Shown here: positions 26,319-35,630 of the stretch, piece after piece | Layout: every line of letters starts with the position of its first letter | How positions within the stretch are numbered: position 1 is the first letter of the stretch | DNA from: JASDSY01 sp041441465 | Lineage (GTDB): Bacteria; Muiribacteriota; UBA9980 | Assembly: GCA_041441465.1 (NCBI GenBank) | Contig: JASDSY010000010.1 | Coordinates: 398,263 to 462,262 of the forward strand | Reading direction: 5' to 3' | DNA: 64,000 nucleotides | Translations under genes and position numbers: made by a program | The notes under the pieces: generated by a model | Databases searched by the model: none | The model's input: the letters and a program-made list of their open reading frames with translations, nothing else | What the model was told of the DNA's origin: nothing

Positions 26319-27188
26319 ATGTCCGATTTAATTGAACAATCAGGGGTACTGGTAGAACGTTTAGTAAAATTTATGAAAACGCGCGAGATGAATGATCCGC
26401 TCTTTGCGCAGTCTATGCAATTAATAGCCAAACTTAGAAAAGCGAAGGACAGAATGACGGATCTGGCGCAAAAATTATCCAATGACCGCGATAACCAATC
26501 ATTAAGGAAGGAATTCGACACTGCGAAATTCGACCTCGAAACATGTTACGATGAGTGCGATAAGTTTGTTAACCCGCGTACATCTAACCCCAAACCGGAA
26601 GCTTCAAAATATGACAAAAAGCTTTTGATACCTAAAGAGCTTACTTTCGTTTCACTCGACGTCCAGGGTTCGGAAGATTTAAAAATCGACGAAGAACCGG
26701 CGAATGTAACACGAGCATTTTCTGAATATTATAAACTTATCGAAGGTATTGTCAAGGAATACGGGGTTAAAAAAATGGGCTGGGCCGGGGACGGATTTAT
26801 AGCATATTTCGATAAGGCTGAAAACGCCGTTCTTTCAGTGTTAAAATTGATGTGCTCGATGCATATTTTCAACCTTACCTTAAACAAACTGGCAAAAAAT
26901 TTCAGAATAAGAATAGGAGTCTCGACAGGCGAAGATTATTTTGACGAAACGCTGGAAATCGGAAAAATGACTTCAAAAGTTATCGACCTGGCCGGCTATT
27001 TGCAAAAAAAAGCAGAAATAACATCAGGCCCTAAAACCTTCTCGAGAGTTCTCGTCAATCAGACAACGCTCGAACGCGTCTGTAAAACGCATGCATATAA
27101 AAGGGTATTGAAATTAGACAAAATATTATTGGCTGCGGACGAATCCAAAAAAGTTTCCGCCATCGACGCTTTTGAAATCTTAATGTAA
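26319..27188 (+). CDS. degenerate class III nucleotidyl cyclase-domain protein
   Basis: A 289-aa soluble protein. Residues 1-85 form a helical, coiled-coil-like region. Residues about 105-260 match the class III adenylate/guanylate cyclase fold. The two metal-binding aspartates are present (D114 in FVSLDVQGS, D158 in GWAGDGFIAYF), as is the RIGVSTG strand. The Asn-Arg pair that stabilises the transition state (usually VNxAxRL) reads VIDLAGYL, so Asn becomes Asp223 and Arg becomes Tyr227. Catalysis is doubtful, and it may bind nucleotide as a receptor or adaptor. The gene is monocistronic, between two terminators. Confidence 0.8.
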   Translation: MSDLIEQSGVLVERLVKFMKTREMNDPLFAQSMQLIAKLRKAKDRMTDLAQKLSNDRDNQSLRKEFDTAKFDLETCYDECDKFVNPRTSNPKPEASKYDKKLLIPKELTFVSLDVQGSEDLKIDEEPANVTRAFSEYYKLIEGIVKEYGVKKMGWAGDGFIAYFDKAENAVLSVLKLMCSMHIFNLTLNKLAKNFRIRIGVSTGEDYFDETLEIGKMTSKVIDLAGYLQKKAEITSGPKTFSRVLVNQTTLERVCKTHAYKRVLKLDKILLAADESKKVSAIDAFEILM

Positions 27189-27204
27189 AATAATGACAAA
27201 TATG

Positions 27205-27246
27205 AAAGGCTGTTTTTAAAATTTACTTTTAAAGCGGCCTTTTTTA
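27205..27246 (+). terminator. Rho-independent terminator after the cyclase-like gene
   Basis: AAAGGCTGTTTTTAAAA pairs imperfectly with TTTTAAAGCGGCC and is followed by T6. Confidence 0.75.
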
Positions 27247-27349
27247 TTAATTTAATTTTTTTGCAATTTCCGGAACAGAATCTTAAAATTTGTAGTATAA
27301 TTAACATAATATTTTTTTAATTTTAATATTTGTAAGGAGCAGATTTATT

Positions 27350-28480
27350 ATGAATAAAAAGAATTTTAAATTTAAAGGCGGCTGGCTTTTAGGTGTTTTA
27401 GCGGCTTTGTTATTTGTTTCGGCCCAGCCGGCCAATGTTTCGGCAGCCGGAATTAACGATTTAAAAGAAACATTGCAGACTAAGGAAGCCGCCGCCATTG
27501 AAAAATCAGGTTCGACAACGGAATCCAGAATATCGGTAGAGGAAAAATTCACAACGGAAGCGCTTTTGAACTCGAAAGGCCCTAATCAATACTGCGGCGA
27601 CGATCCTAATATTTGCGGCCAATACGCCATGAGCACGATATTAAATTATTACGGTTACAGCGAAACATTTACCGACATAAAAGAAAAAACCAATCCTACC
27701 GGATTAAGTTTTACAGCGCCGGACAGAATTTCATTTTACTTAAAAAGCAAAGGGCTCGATGTTTCTTATAAAAATAACGGCTCAGTAGAAGAAATTACCA
27801 ATGCTATCGACACCGGCAATCCGGTCGTCTGCCTTGTCGCTACTGAAGGCTCATCACATTGGATAACAATTCTCGGCTACAAGAAAAACGATGACGGCTC
27901 CGTAAAATCGGTTACAATGCGCGATTCATATTGGGGAATCAATTCAAATTATGAAATGCCGATAGACGAATTTCAAAAATTATGGAACAAACCGCTCGGC
28001 AGCCTCGTAAACGAAAAAGTAGGTAAAATTACTGATACCGCATTTACTTATAAAAACCTTATGATGACAGTCAGCAACAAAAAGAGCTCTAACATCGCAA
28101 ATAAAATCGGTTTACCTGGACAATTTTCAACCGCGATGGACGACCAGCTGTTAAACGGCGCAAATTTAGCTGCTACCGGCTGGGTGCAGAAAAATCCTGC
28201 CAAAGTCATAACCGGCGCGGCGGAAGTATTAAGCGGATTGCCGCAGAAACTTATCACTTATCCCGGCACAATCGCCAATAAAGTAGGCCAGAGCGTTTCT
28301 GAATGGGGTTCTAAAAAAGCCAATTCAGAAGGCACGTTAAATAAAGTAGTCGGTACGCTCGCTAACGGCGCAGGTAAAGTTATGCAGGCCGCCGGCACCC
28401 TTACGACATCGGTCGGCAACGCAGTATCATCGGTTATGGAAACAGGATTCAATAATATCAAAAGACTTTTCAACTGGTAA
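27350..28480 (+). CDS. secreted C39-like cysteine peptidase
   Basis: A 376-aa protein with a signal peptide (residues about 10-32, ending VSAAG). Residues 75-215 match the peptidase_C39_2 type. They have Cys89 in ICGQYAMSTILNYYG, His170 in SSHWITILGY and Asp192 in MRDSYWG. An extra Cys82 could form a disulfide. The C-terminal 140 residues are Gly/Ala-rich with helical GKVMQAAGTLTTSVGNAV-like repeats that look surface-active. It should act outside the cytoplasm. A TATAAT at 27296-27301 may serve as its -10. Its position after the peptide export genes suggests a second processing step, but it has its own terminator. Confidence 0.8.
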   Translation: MNKKNFKFKGGWLLGVLAALLFVSAQPANVSAAGINDLKETLQTKEAAAIEKSGSTTESRISVEEKFTTEALLNSKGPNQYCGDDPNICGQYAMSTILNYYGYSETFTDIKEKTNPTGLSFTAPDRISFYLKSKGLDVSYKNNGSVEEITNAIDTGNPVVCLVATEGSSHWITILGYKKNDDGSVKSVTMRDSYWGINSNYEMPIDEFQKLWNKPLGSLVNEKVGKITDTAFTYKNLMMTVSNKKSSNIANKIGLPGQFSTAMDDQLLNGANLAATGWVQKNPAKVITGAAEVLSGLPQKLITYPGTIANKVGQSVSEWGSKKANSEGTLNKVVGTLANGAGKVMQAAGTLTTSVGNAVSSVMETGFNNIKRLFNW

Positions 28481-28514
28481 TATAAACGACACTGTAATAA
28501 AATAAATAACATAA

Positions 28515-28556
28515 GGGGCCGTCAAGAAAGGTAATTCTTAGACGGCCTCTTTTTTA
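28515..28556 (+). terminator. Rho-independent terminator after the secreted peptidase gene
   Basis: GGGCCGTCAAGAA pairs with TTCTTAGACGGCCT, followed by T6. Confidence 0.85.
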
Positions 28557-28975
28557 TATGTAAAAATTGCATATGAATTTTTTTCATATTGTTTTTTATA
28601 GTTCATATAAAGACGTTTTTAAATTTAAATATTATTTGTAATTTAATTTAATAACGCCGCGGAAGTGCAAATATATAGTAAAGTAAAACTTGCGTTAATA
28701 AAGAAAAATCAAGCGTCAGCATATCATTTTTAACATCGTTCAATAAATAGATTAATTAAAAATTGCATACGGCTTCCATGTTAAAATGATAAACATTCAT
28801 TATGGCATAATTTTTGTCTTTATTAATATCAGATATTAAAAAAATAATAGGGGCATTATCAAAATTATTAAAAGCAGTCTTATTTTATAACTAAAAGCAC
28901 TTAAATTTAGCAGAATTAAATATATGAAAACATGAAAAGAATCAAAAATATTGTATTTTATAAGGAGGCATTATT
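28557..28975. other. long AT-rich intergenic stretch
   Basis: No gene is supported here. It contains an inverted repeat, ATATGAA (28571-28577) and TTCATAT (28583-28589), with a further TTCATAT at 28602-28608. These could be an operator. Nothing else is recognised. Confidence 0.4.
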
Positions 28976-29173
28976 ATGTGCAGAGAAGATATAGTAAGAA
29001 TGACGGCAGGGTCTTTTATCCTCATAAGTCTTGCCCTAGGATACCTTTACACATGGTATTTTTTGCTGTTTACGGCATTTGTCGGATTAAATCTTTTACA
29101 ATCCGCCTTCACGCACTTCTGCCCGCTTGAAATTATATTAAAAAAGGCGGGGTTTGAGCACTGCAAAGAATAA
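28976..29173 (+). CDS. DUF2892 (YgaP-like) small inner-membrane protein
   Basis: A 65-aa protein that matches the DUF2892 family throughout: REDIVRMTAGSFILISLALG, two hydrophobic helices, FVGLNLLQSAFTHFCP and an ILKKAGF tail. The family resembles the membrane tail of the rhodanese YgaP and is found alone in many bacteria. The conserved Cys in FCP and the helix pair are present. AAGGAGG precedes the ATG. The function in stand-alone form is unknown; a link to sulfur or thiol chemistry is only suggested by YgaP. Confidence 0.88.
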   Translation: MCREDIVRMTAGSFILISLALGYLYTWYFLLFTAFVGLNLLQSAFTHFCPLEIILKKAGFEHCKE

Positions 29174-29193
29174 AAAAATAAGCCATATATTTT

Positions 29194-29222
29194 TTGACAA
29201 AGTTATGGTTTTATGATAAGAT
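29194..29222 (+). promoter_or_regulatory. sigma70-like promoter of the 29262 gene
   Basis: A consensus TTGACA (29194-29199), a 17-bp spacer and TAAGAT (29217-29222). Confidence 0.75.
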
Positions 29223-29261
29223 AACACTAATGCCATTAATTATGAATAAGGAAGTGGTACA

Positions 29262-30221
29262 GTGGATATTAATGAAGCGAAAAAACTTCTTTCCTCAAAT
29301 GATATTGCAAATACAAAGCAGGCTATAGAATATCTGAAAAATGACAATGATATAAGCTGCGTTGAATCGTTAAAAGCGGCCAAAACTTTATTGCCGATTA
29401 ACGAAACTTCGCTTATTGAAGAAATTGATAATCTAATAAACGAAATCACAAAAAAAGCGTTATCTTCGACAGCCGAAGGCGCTAATACTGTATCACCGGG
29501 CGCTTCAGAATCCGCTCAATCAGAACCGGCACAGCAGGAAGTAAATGCCGTATCATCAGTTTCAGAATCTCAGCCGGCCGCCCCTTCAACAAACAATGCG
29601 CAGGATAACGGCCCGGCGGCATTAAACTTAGACAAAACCACTGACTCACCTAACGGCTTAAACAGCGAATTCCCTAAAAACGAATATCTTGATAAAGTCA
29701 AGGTAATGTGGGAAAAAGGCAAAGACGCCGCAATAAAAAACGCTACGATATTAAGGCTGAAATCACAATTAAACACTATTAAGAATGATAAATTAATACA
29801 AATAAAGCATCTGGGCGAAAAAACTTATGAGACTTTCAGCGCAGCGGAAGCGCCTGTCGAATTCATAAAGGACCAGATCAATAAGATAAAAGATATAGAA
29901 GCGAATCTCGCGAAATGCGAAGCGGAGGAAAAAGAGCTTGAAAATGCAAGGGCCGAAGGCAGCATGTGGAATGTTTTCAAAGCTAAAGTAGCCAAAGTCC
30001 TTGGTTATACAAAAATCAAGCTTGACATATCGATATTAAAAAGCAACCGCGAAGGCAAAGTTTCATCATTCGGCCAGCTTTTATACGACAAACTTACAGA
30101 ATGCGAAAGCGTTTTAAAGCAGTCTCCGGAAATAACGGAAATTCTCGCCACAATTGAAAACCTTGAAAAACAACGGCAGGAAAAAGAAGTAGAAATAAAC
30201 GAAATATCGTCACAGCAGTAA
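29262..30221 (+). CDS. coiled-coil protein of unknown function
   Basis: The GTG start has AAGGAAG 7 nt upstream. The product has 319 aa. Residues 1-68 form a helical domain of three short helices (MDINEAKKLLSSNDIANTKQ). Residues 70-135 are a Ser/Ala/Pro/Gln-rich linker. Residues 140-319 are long charged helices with heptads (DIEANLAKCEAEEKELENAR and LEKQRQEKEVEI). There is no signal peptide or membrane span. It is 17 bp before the TPR gene, so the two are likely one transcript. No named family is recognised. Confidence 0.65.
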   Translation: MDINEAKKLLSSNDIANTKQAIEYLKNDNDISCVESLKAAKTLLPINETSLIEEIDNLINEITKKALSSTAEGANTVSPGASESAQSEPAQQEVNAVSSVSESQPAAPSTNNAQDNGPAALNLDKTTDSPNGLNSEFPKNEYLDKVKVMWEKGKDAAIKNATILRLKSQLNTIKNDKLIQIKHLGEKTYETFSAAEAPVEFIKDQINKIKDIEANLAKCEAEEKELENARAEGSMWNVFKAKVAKVLGYTKIKLDISILKSNREGKVSSFGQLLYDKLTECESVLKQSPEITEILATIENLEKQRQEKEVEINEISSQQ

Positions 30222-30238
30222 TAACGGTAACAAAATTA

Positions 30239-31795
30239 ATGATAAGCGAAAAAACAGCAAGCTTTTTTGAAATAACGGCAAAAAAAATGCCTTCGGATTA
30301 TGCATGCAGTCTTTATTTTGCATGTATAAAGCTGCTGTCAGGCGACGTCGAAAGCGCTTATCCGGTTTTACAAAGGATAACGGCTGAACGCGCCGCCTAT
30401 GAATATGCCGACTTTGCGGCTATGATATTATGCACTTACAATTATTTCGGAGAAAATAACAAGCCTTATATTCAATTTTCCACTTTTGAGGAATTGGTCG
30501 AGGCTTTATTAACAAAAAAAATCAGGCACGAATGGGATAATACCGCCGTGGCTGATTTTTTTAATTTTCTTAAGGATTTTCTCCTGATCAAATGGGTGCC
30601 GCCGCTGATGATTGATATTCTCAATTTTTTCATGATAACGGAAGATTACGCCCGCGCGTTCGACGTAATAGGAGTCATTAATCAAAATTATCCGCAATCT
30701 TATTGGGATGCGCGCGCGCGAAGCGTAAAGATTGAAATCGAGTACCTTATTTTGAAAAAGAAAATAAATGAATTCCGGCAGTTAAAAAAAGTCATGGAAT
30801 TCAAACGCGGTTCAGGCGCAGTTCAAACTCAGGACGATATCGACCGCAAGCTTTCGACTGAGCATGAATTAGCGGTCGAACCTCAAAAATTCGAAGAAGA
30901 AGTGCTGCATTTATGCCAGCGCTATAAAAATTACCGGTTCGTACGTGAACAGTTATTCAGGGCGTCGTCGATATACGAACTTTTAAATAATGAGCGGCAG
31001 GTCATAAAAATATTATCCCATGTAAATAATTTTTTAGGCGACTTCGACGAGTCAATAAGAGCGCACTTCGATCTCGGACTTTACTATTTCAAGACGGAAA
31101 ATTTTCAAATGGCGCTGCAGTTTTTTAACAATCATATAATGCATTATCCCGAAAGCAAATATATACCGCAATCAATTTTTATGATAGGCAAGATATTCCA
31201 GATGCAGGGACGTTTAAGCGAAGCTATTAATTTTTTCAAAAAAGTCATTTCATACGATGACGAAATATGGAAAAAAGAAGCCTCGAGTTCGGCAATCGAA
31301 ATATGCAAAGAACTATACCGACAAAAAAAATACAATGAAACACTTGAATTTTTAACTCAGATAAGAGCGTCGGGATTCACGGCTGAAGCGATTATCGAAG
31401 CGACGTTCATCGAAGGAAGCTGCAACCGCGACATAGCGCTTATAACGTCCGGCAATCAAAGTTACACGCACGCCCAAAAAGCCGCCGAAATTTTCAGACT
31501 GCTGAAGCAGCGCTATCCCGATACAACTTTTGCCGCGCTCGCCCAGGCTTCGCTGAAGGAAATCGAGAGCGGCACATTGAAAAACGCGGTCATGGTCGAA
31601 AAAGTTTCCACTATTTTAATTGTCCTGTTTTATATGATTTTTTTCGGCATCCTCGGTTATTCGATAGTAATGCGTAATGAAAGCCCGGTTTATTTCATGC
31701 TCATGATTATCCAGATAGCGCTTTTGATCTCAATAACTATATTCTCAACCGGTTACAAAATTTTCACTAAAATTTTCGAATATTTCTTTGAATAA
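30239..31795 (+). CDS. TPR-repeat membrane protein
   Basis: A 518-aa protein. Residues 1-430 are almost all helical. Several pairs match tetratricopeptide repeats (IRAHFDLGLYYFKTENFQMA, then YIPQSIFMIGKIFQMQGRLS and the RLLKQRYPDTTFAALAQASL helix). Two hydrophobic segments at about 455-475 and 485-505 anchor the C-terminus in the membrane. The TPR face should be cytoplasmic and bind a protein partner, perhaps the product of the upstream gene. The N-terminal half (CSLYFACIKLLSGDVESAYP) is consistent with further degenerate TPRs. Family and partner are unknown. Confidence 0.7.
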   Translation: MISEKTASFFEITAKKMPSDYACSLYFACIKLLSGDVESAYPVLQRITAERAAYEYADFAAMILCTYNYFGENNKPYIQFSTFEELVEALLTKKIRHEWDNTAVADFFNFLKDFLLIKWVPPLMIDILNFFMITEDYARAFDVIGVINQNYPQSYWDARARSVKIEIEYLILKKKINEFRQLKKVMEFKRGSGAVQTQDDIDRKLSTEHELAVEPQKFEEEVLHLCQRYKNYRFVREQLFRASSIYELLNNERQVIKILSHVNNFLGDFDESIRAHFDLGLYYFKTENFQMALQFFNNHIMHYPESKYIPQSIFMIGKIFQMQGRLSEAINFFKKVISYDDEIWKKEASSSAIEICKELYRQKKYNETLEFLTQIRASGFTAEAIIEATFIEGSCNRDIALITSGNQSYTHAQKAAEIFRLLKQRYPDTTFAALAQASLKEIESGTLKNAVMVEKVSTILIVLFYMIFFGILGYSIVMRNESPVYFMLMIIQIALLISITIFSTGYKIFTKIFEYFFE

Positions 31796-31932
31796 AATTT
31801 TAATTATTGCCGAGACTTTGAATATTCATAAATAACGGTAGATTATCTCAACTGTTTCATAACAGCAGACTGATAACAGAATTTATTAAAAATAATATCC
31901 TTCAAATAATTGCAAAAACGAGAGGTACTTTT

Positions 31933-32850
31933 ATGACATTAAAAACAGCTAAAAATGAACGTGTCCAGGCCAAAAGAAAAAAAACTGCCGGCCGAGCTAA
32001 AATTATATCCGGCGAAAAAGCCTCAATTTTTAAAAATTTCGAAAAATGCCAGATCGGCGTGATAGGCGCCGGAAAACTTGGAGAAGTAATAATAGCGGGG
32101 CTTATTTCTCAGGACCCTTCAATAAAATCAAGATTATTATCGACAACCGATTCAAATGAACGCGCCGAATACATAAAAAAGAAACACGGCGTCAAATGCG
32201 GAGCAGATAACATAGCGCTCGCTAAAAGCAGCGATATAATAATATTATCAGTCAAACCGCAAAATGTAGCCGAAGTTTTGAATGAAATCAAGCCGTACCT
32301 TGATAAAACTAAAATTCTTGTTTCGGTAGCCGCCGGCGTCACGATTTTTTATATGGAGTCTTTTTTGAAAGATGACGTAGCGGTAATAAGGACAATGCCT
32401 AATTTATGCTGTCAGGTCGGCGCCGGAATGACCGCCATCTCCAAAGGCACGCATGCAAATAACGAACATGTGGAGCTTGCAAAAAAAATATTCGAGCCTA
32501 TATCGCGGATAGTGGTAATAGACGAAAAACATATCGACGCCGTGACGGGCCTTTCAGGGTCCGGGCCTGCTTATATTTATATAGCGATAGAAGCCTTAGC
32601 CGAAGGCGGTGTAAAAGTCGGGCTTCCGCGCGACGTCGCAATACTTCTGGCAGCTCAGACGACTCTTGGCGCCGCTAAAATGGTCCTCGAAACACAGGAA
32701 CACCCGGCCAAACTCAAAGACATGGTAACGACCCCGGCCGGCGTCACAATTGACGGAATAATGGAACTGGAAGAAGGAAAATTCAGGGTGACATTATTAA
32801 AAGCGGTTCTTAAAGGCGCGGAAAGGGCAAAAGAATTAGTAAAAAATTAA
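31933..32850 (+). CDS. proC: pyrroline-5-carboxylate reductase
   Basis: A 305-aa protein that makes L-proline from 1-pyrroline-5-carboxylate using NAD(P)H. The Rossmann motif IGVIGAGKLGEVIIAGL, SVKPQNV, the VRTMPN-like VIRTMPNLC and the dimer/substrate segment VTGLSGSGPAYIYIAIEAL are all present. PAGVTIDGIMELE near the C-terminus is also conserved. It carries an N-terminal basic extension of about 30 residues (KNERVQAKRKKTAGRAK) that the family normally lacks. GAGAGG lies upstream of the ATG. The enzyme call is firm; the extension is unexplained. Confidence 0.95.
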   Translation: MTLKTAKNERVQAKRKKTAGRAKIISGEKASIFKNFEKCQIGVIGAGKLGEVIIAGLISQDPSIKSRLLSTTDSNERAEYIKKKHGVKCGADNIALAKSSDIIILSVKPQNVAEVLNEIKPYLDKTKILVSVAAGVTIFYMESFLKDDVAVIRTMPNLCCQVGAGMTAISKGTHANNEHVELAKKIFEPISRIVVIDEKHIDAVTGLSGSGPAYIYIAIEALAEGGVKVGLPRDVAILLAAQTTLGAAKMVLETQEHPAKLKDMVTTPAGVTIDGIMELEEGKFRVTLLKAVLKGAERAKELVKN

Positions 32851-33002
32851 TAACGCAAGGCATCCGTTATATACGTGAAATCCCGAATCGCTAAATATTT
32901 TTAAACAGAGTTATTTTTTTCAATATGCCTTTTGAAATTAAGCGGTTTTAAAAAATTTAAATTTAATGAACCCATTATTATTTTCGAAAAAGAGTGATTA
33001 AA

Positions 33003-33428
33003 ATGCCAAGAAAATTAACAGCCCCTGGAATGACAAAATGTATTTTTTGTTACACATGCATGCTCACCTGCTCGCGTTTCAATTATAAGACTCATTCCGT
33101 TTCAAGAAGCGCGCTAAAAATTAAAACTACCGGCGGCATGTCTTCGCGTTATATAGCAGATATATGCATGAGCTGTGAAAAGCCGACATGCGCCTACGCC
33201 TGCCCGACCGAGGCGCTGGTTCCAAGAAATGGCGGCGGCGCAAGATTGATAAAAGAAAAATGCATAGGCTGTAAAAAGTGCGTTTCGGCATGCAAGACAA
33301 AATATTTGCAATTCGACCAGGAATTAAAACTGCCGCTGATGTGCACACATTGCGGCATGTGCGCGAAATTCTGCCCGCACGGCTGCCTGGCCATAGAAGT
33401 CGCTAAAGACGAAAATAAAGGAGAATAA
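33003..33428 (+). CDS. polyferredoxin-type 4Fe-4S protein of the AOR pair
   Basis: The ATG at 33003 is preferred over the GTG at 32994. The product has 141 aa with sixteen cysteines in four Cx2Cx2-4Cx3C groups (CIFCYTCMLTC; CMSCEKPTCAYAC; CIGCKKCVSAC; CTHCGMCAKFC). These are consistent with four [4Fe-4S] clusters. It lies 2 bp before the aldehyde oxidoreductase gene and probably passes electrons from that enzyme to ferredoxin or a membrane acceptor. Such four-cluster partners occur with AOR-family enzymes in anaerobes. Confidence 0.9.
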   Translation: MPRKLTAPGMTKCIFCYTCMLTCSRFNYKTHSVSRSALKIKTTGGMSSRYIADICMSCEKPTCAYACPTEALVPRNGGGARLIKEKCIGCKKCVSACKTKYLQFDQELKLPLMCTHCGMCAKFCPHGCLAIEVAKDENKGE

Positions 33429-33430
33429 TA

Positions 33431-35182
33431 ATGCTTTATCAAAATTATATACGCATTCTTTATATCGATCTTAACACGAAAAAAGTGAAATTTGAAAACC
33501 GCGAAGACCTTATGCATTATATAGGCGGCTCAGGGCTTTCGGCAAAACTCTTCGCCGAGCATGTAAAATACGACAGGCCGCCGCTCGATCCCGAACAGCC
33601 GATCGTTCTCGCCATCGGCCCGATGTCGACGATATTTCCAGTCTGCACAAAAGTCACGGCGTCATTTTTTTCTCCGCAGACCGGTGAATACGGCGAATCA
33701 CACGCAGGCGGCCGCCTTGCCATGACGATAAGGCTTGTAAATGTCGACGCTATAGTTATAACCGGCGCAGCGTCAGACCCGGCAACTATCACAATAAAAC
33801 CTAACGATATAATCTTTCACGACGCGGAAGCTATATGGATGCTGCCTGTCAGCGAAGCGGCGCAGCATATGAGAAACACCTCCGGCACGTCGGGATATAG
33901 AAGCATACTGAGAATCGGGCCGTCAGGAGCGAACCTGGTGCCTACCGCATGCGTTAATGTCGATACCTACAGGCATTTCGGCCGGCTCGGCCTCGGCGCG
34001 TGCTTCGGCTCTAAAAAGCTTAAAGGGCTTATTATATGCGGCGAAAAACATTTCGAAATAAAAAAACCGAATGAATATAACAAAATATACGCGGAAATTT
34101 ACGATAAAGTCACTAAAACGCCGCTAATGGAAAAATATCACGAGCTCGGAACTCCTAAAAATGTTATACCGCTTAATAAAATAAATGCGCTGCCTGCATA
34201 TAACCTGAAAAAGACGAATTATGAATTCGCGGAGGCCATATCCGGCGAGGCTTTTGCTGAAAATGTGCTTTTTCGAAAGGTATCCTGCGCAGGCTGCCCT
34301 ATAGGCTGTATTCACGTGGGAAGCATGAGGCGCCTTTTTGATAAAGGCTATGAATACGAATCAGCGGCGGTCTCGTACGACCATGAGCTTGTGTTCTCCC
34401 TCGGAAGCGAGCTTGGCATAAAAACACCCAATGAAGTTTTAACCCTTATATTCGAATGCGAAGAAATGTGCCTGGACGCTATTTCCGCCGGAGTAATCCT
34501 GGGCTTTATAACCGAGGCGCTTGAAAAAGGTGATATTACAACGGCCGACTCGATTATCGACTATAAATTCGGCGATACCAACGCTTATGTAAAAGGCATA
34601 AGGCTTATAGCCAATCCGCCTAATGAATTCTACAAGAAAGTCGGCGCCGGGCTTTCGACATATACGAAATCGAGAAAAGATAAAACTTATGACTATGCAA
34701 TTCAGATGGGCGGCCTTGAAATGGCCGGATATTTTACCGGGCCTGCGCACATTTTGGGCCAATTGACAGGAGTGCGGCATTCACACGTCGATAACGCCGG
34801 ATATTCAATAGACCAGAAGCTGAAGGAATTAGTGCCAAAAACAATAGCGCAGAAAGTATTCGACGAGGAACTGATAAGATCGGTTTATACCTCGCTTGTA
34901 ATATGCATGTTCGCGCGCGAGGTTTACGACTTAGACACCGTTTGCAGGGCGCTTGCTGTAATAGACCTTCCTTTTACGCCAGATGATCTTAAAACGCGCG
35001 GCCGCGAAATTTTAAAAATTAAATTTGAGACCCGCAAAAAAATGGGATTTGATGTTGACGCCCATCCGCTTGCCAAAAGATTTTTCGAGGTCCAGACACC
35101 GCACGGAATTATCAAGGAAGAACTTATGAACGAAGTGATAAAAGAATATAAAAACATAGTCGACGATTTCATGAAAAAATAA
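33431..35182 (+). CDS. aldehyde:ferredoxin oxidoreductase-family tungstoenzyme
   Basis: A 583-aa protein of the AOR family. The N-terminal domain shows LYIDLNTKKV, GGSGLSAKLF and FFSPQTGEYGESHAGGRL, typical tungstopterin-binding features. The [4Fe-4S] cysteines are at about residues 286, 289 and 293 (CAGCPIGC), with a further Cys near the C-terminus (VICMF). AAGGAG precedes the ATG. It should oxidise aldehydes, or reduce acids, with ferredoxin, so it supports an anaerobic lifestyle. The exact substrate cannot be read from the sequence. It is coupled to the polyferredoxin gene. Confidence 0.92.
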   Translation: MLYQNYIRILYIDLNTKKVKFENREDLMHYIGGSGLSAKLFAEHVKYDRPPLDPEQPIVLAIGPMSTIFPVCTKVTASFFSPQTGEYGESHAGGRLAMTIRLVNVDAIVITGAASDPATITIKPNDIIFHDAEAIWMLPVSEAAQHMRNTSGTSGYRSILRIGPSGANLVPTACVNVDTYRHFGRLGLGACFGSKKLKGLIICGEKHFEIKKPNEYNKIYAEIYDKVTKTPLMEKYHELGTPKNVIPLNKINALPAYNLKKTNYEFAEAISGEAFAENVLFRKVSCAGCPIGCIHVGSMRRLFDKGYEYESAAVSYDHELVFSLGSELGIKTPNEVLTLIFECEEMCLDAISAGVILGFITEALEKGDITTADSIIDYKFGDTNAYVKGIRLIANPPNEFYKKVGAGLSTYTKSRKDKTYDYAIQMGGLEMAGYFTGPAHILGQLTGVRHSHVDNAGYSIDQKLKELVPKTIAQKVFDEELIRSVYTSLVICMFAREVYDLDTVCRALAVIDLPFTPDDLKTRGREILKIKFETRKKMGFDVDAHPLAKRFFEVQTPHGIIKEELMNEVIKEYKNIVDDFMKK

Positions 35183-35216
35183 GCCGAGTCAGTCATGAAC
35201 AGGAGTTCATTAAATT

Positions 35217-35630
35217 ATGGTGCAAATACTCAAATTCATCGAAAAATGCGTTTACGTTGTATTAATACTGTTTATTATAAGATTGTTTTTCATGCCGACT
35301 TTTAACCGGCCGCACCCGGTCTCTAAAAAGAGGATGTGCATAAGCTGCATGAAAACTATCGAAGGCGCAGCGGAGCTCTACAAAATAGAAGCCGGAACGG
35401 ATGAAGCGAAACTGAATATATTTTTTAAAACGCCTGAAAAAATAGTTGAAATACTTACCAATGAAGGCTACTTAAAAACTGCTCCGCGATGTCCGGCCGC
35501 CGGCAGATATAAAGTTTTTGAAATACCGGATGGACAGAGCGGCACGCAATTTGACGTCAGCTGCGATATCCACGGCGATCTTTCCAAGAAGACGGTGCGC
35601 ATAAAACCATGGGAGAAAATTAAAACATGA
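35217..35630 (+). CDS. pilin-like small membrane-anchored protein, paralogue 1
   Basis: A 137-aa protein with an N-terminal hydrophobic helix (about 10-28, VYVVLILFIIRLFF). A block CISCMKTIEGAAELYKIE follows that resembles the start of type IV pilin-like or general-secretion pseudopilin cores. Conserved Cys and PRCPAAGRYK pairs could form disulfides. There is no obvious prepilin peptidase site before the helix, so it may stay membrane-anchored. It overlaps the next gene by 4 bp (ATGA), and that gene is its clear paralogue. CAGGAG lies before the ATG. Function is unknown. Confidence 0.7.
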   Translation: MVQILKFIEKCVYVVLILFIIRLFFMPTFNRPHPVSKKRMCISCMKTIEGAAELYKIEAGTDEAKLNIFFKTPEKIVEILTNEGYLKTAPRCPAAGRYKVFEIPDGQSGTQFDVSCDIHGDLSKKTVRIKPWEKIKT

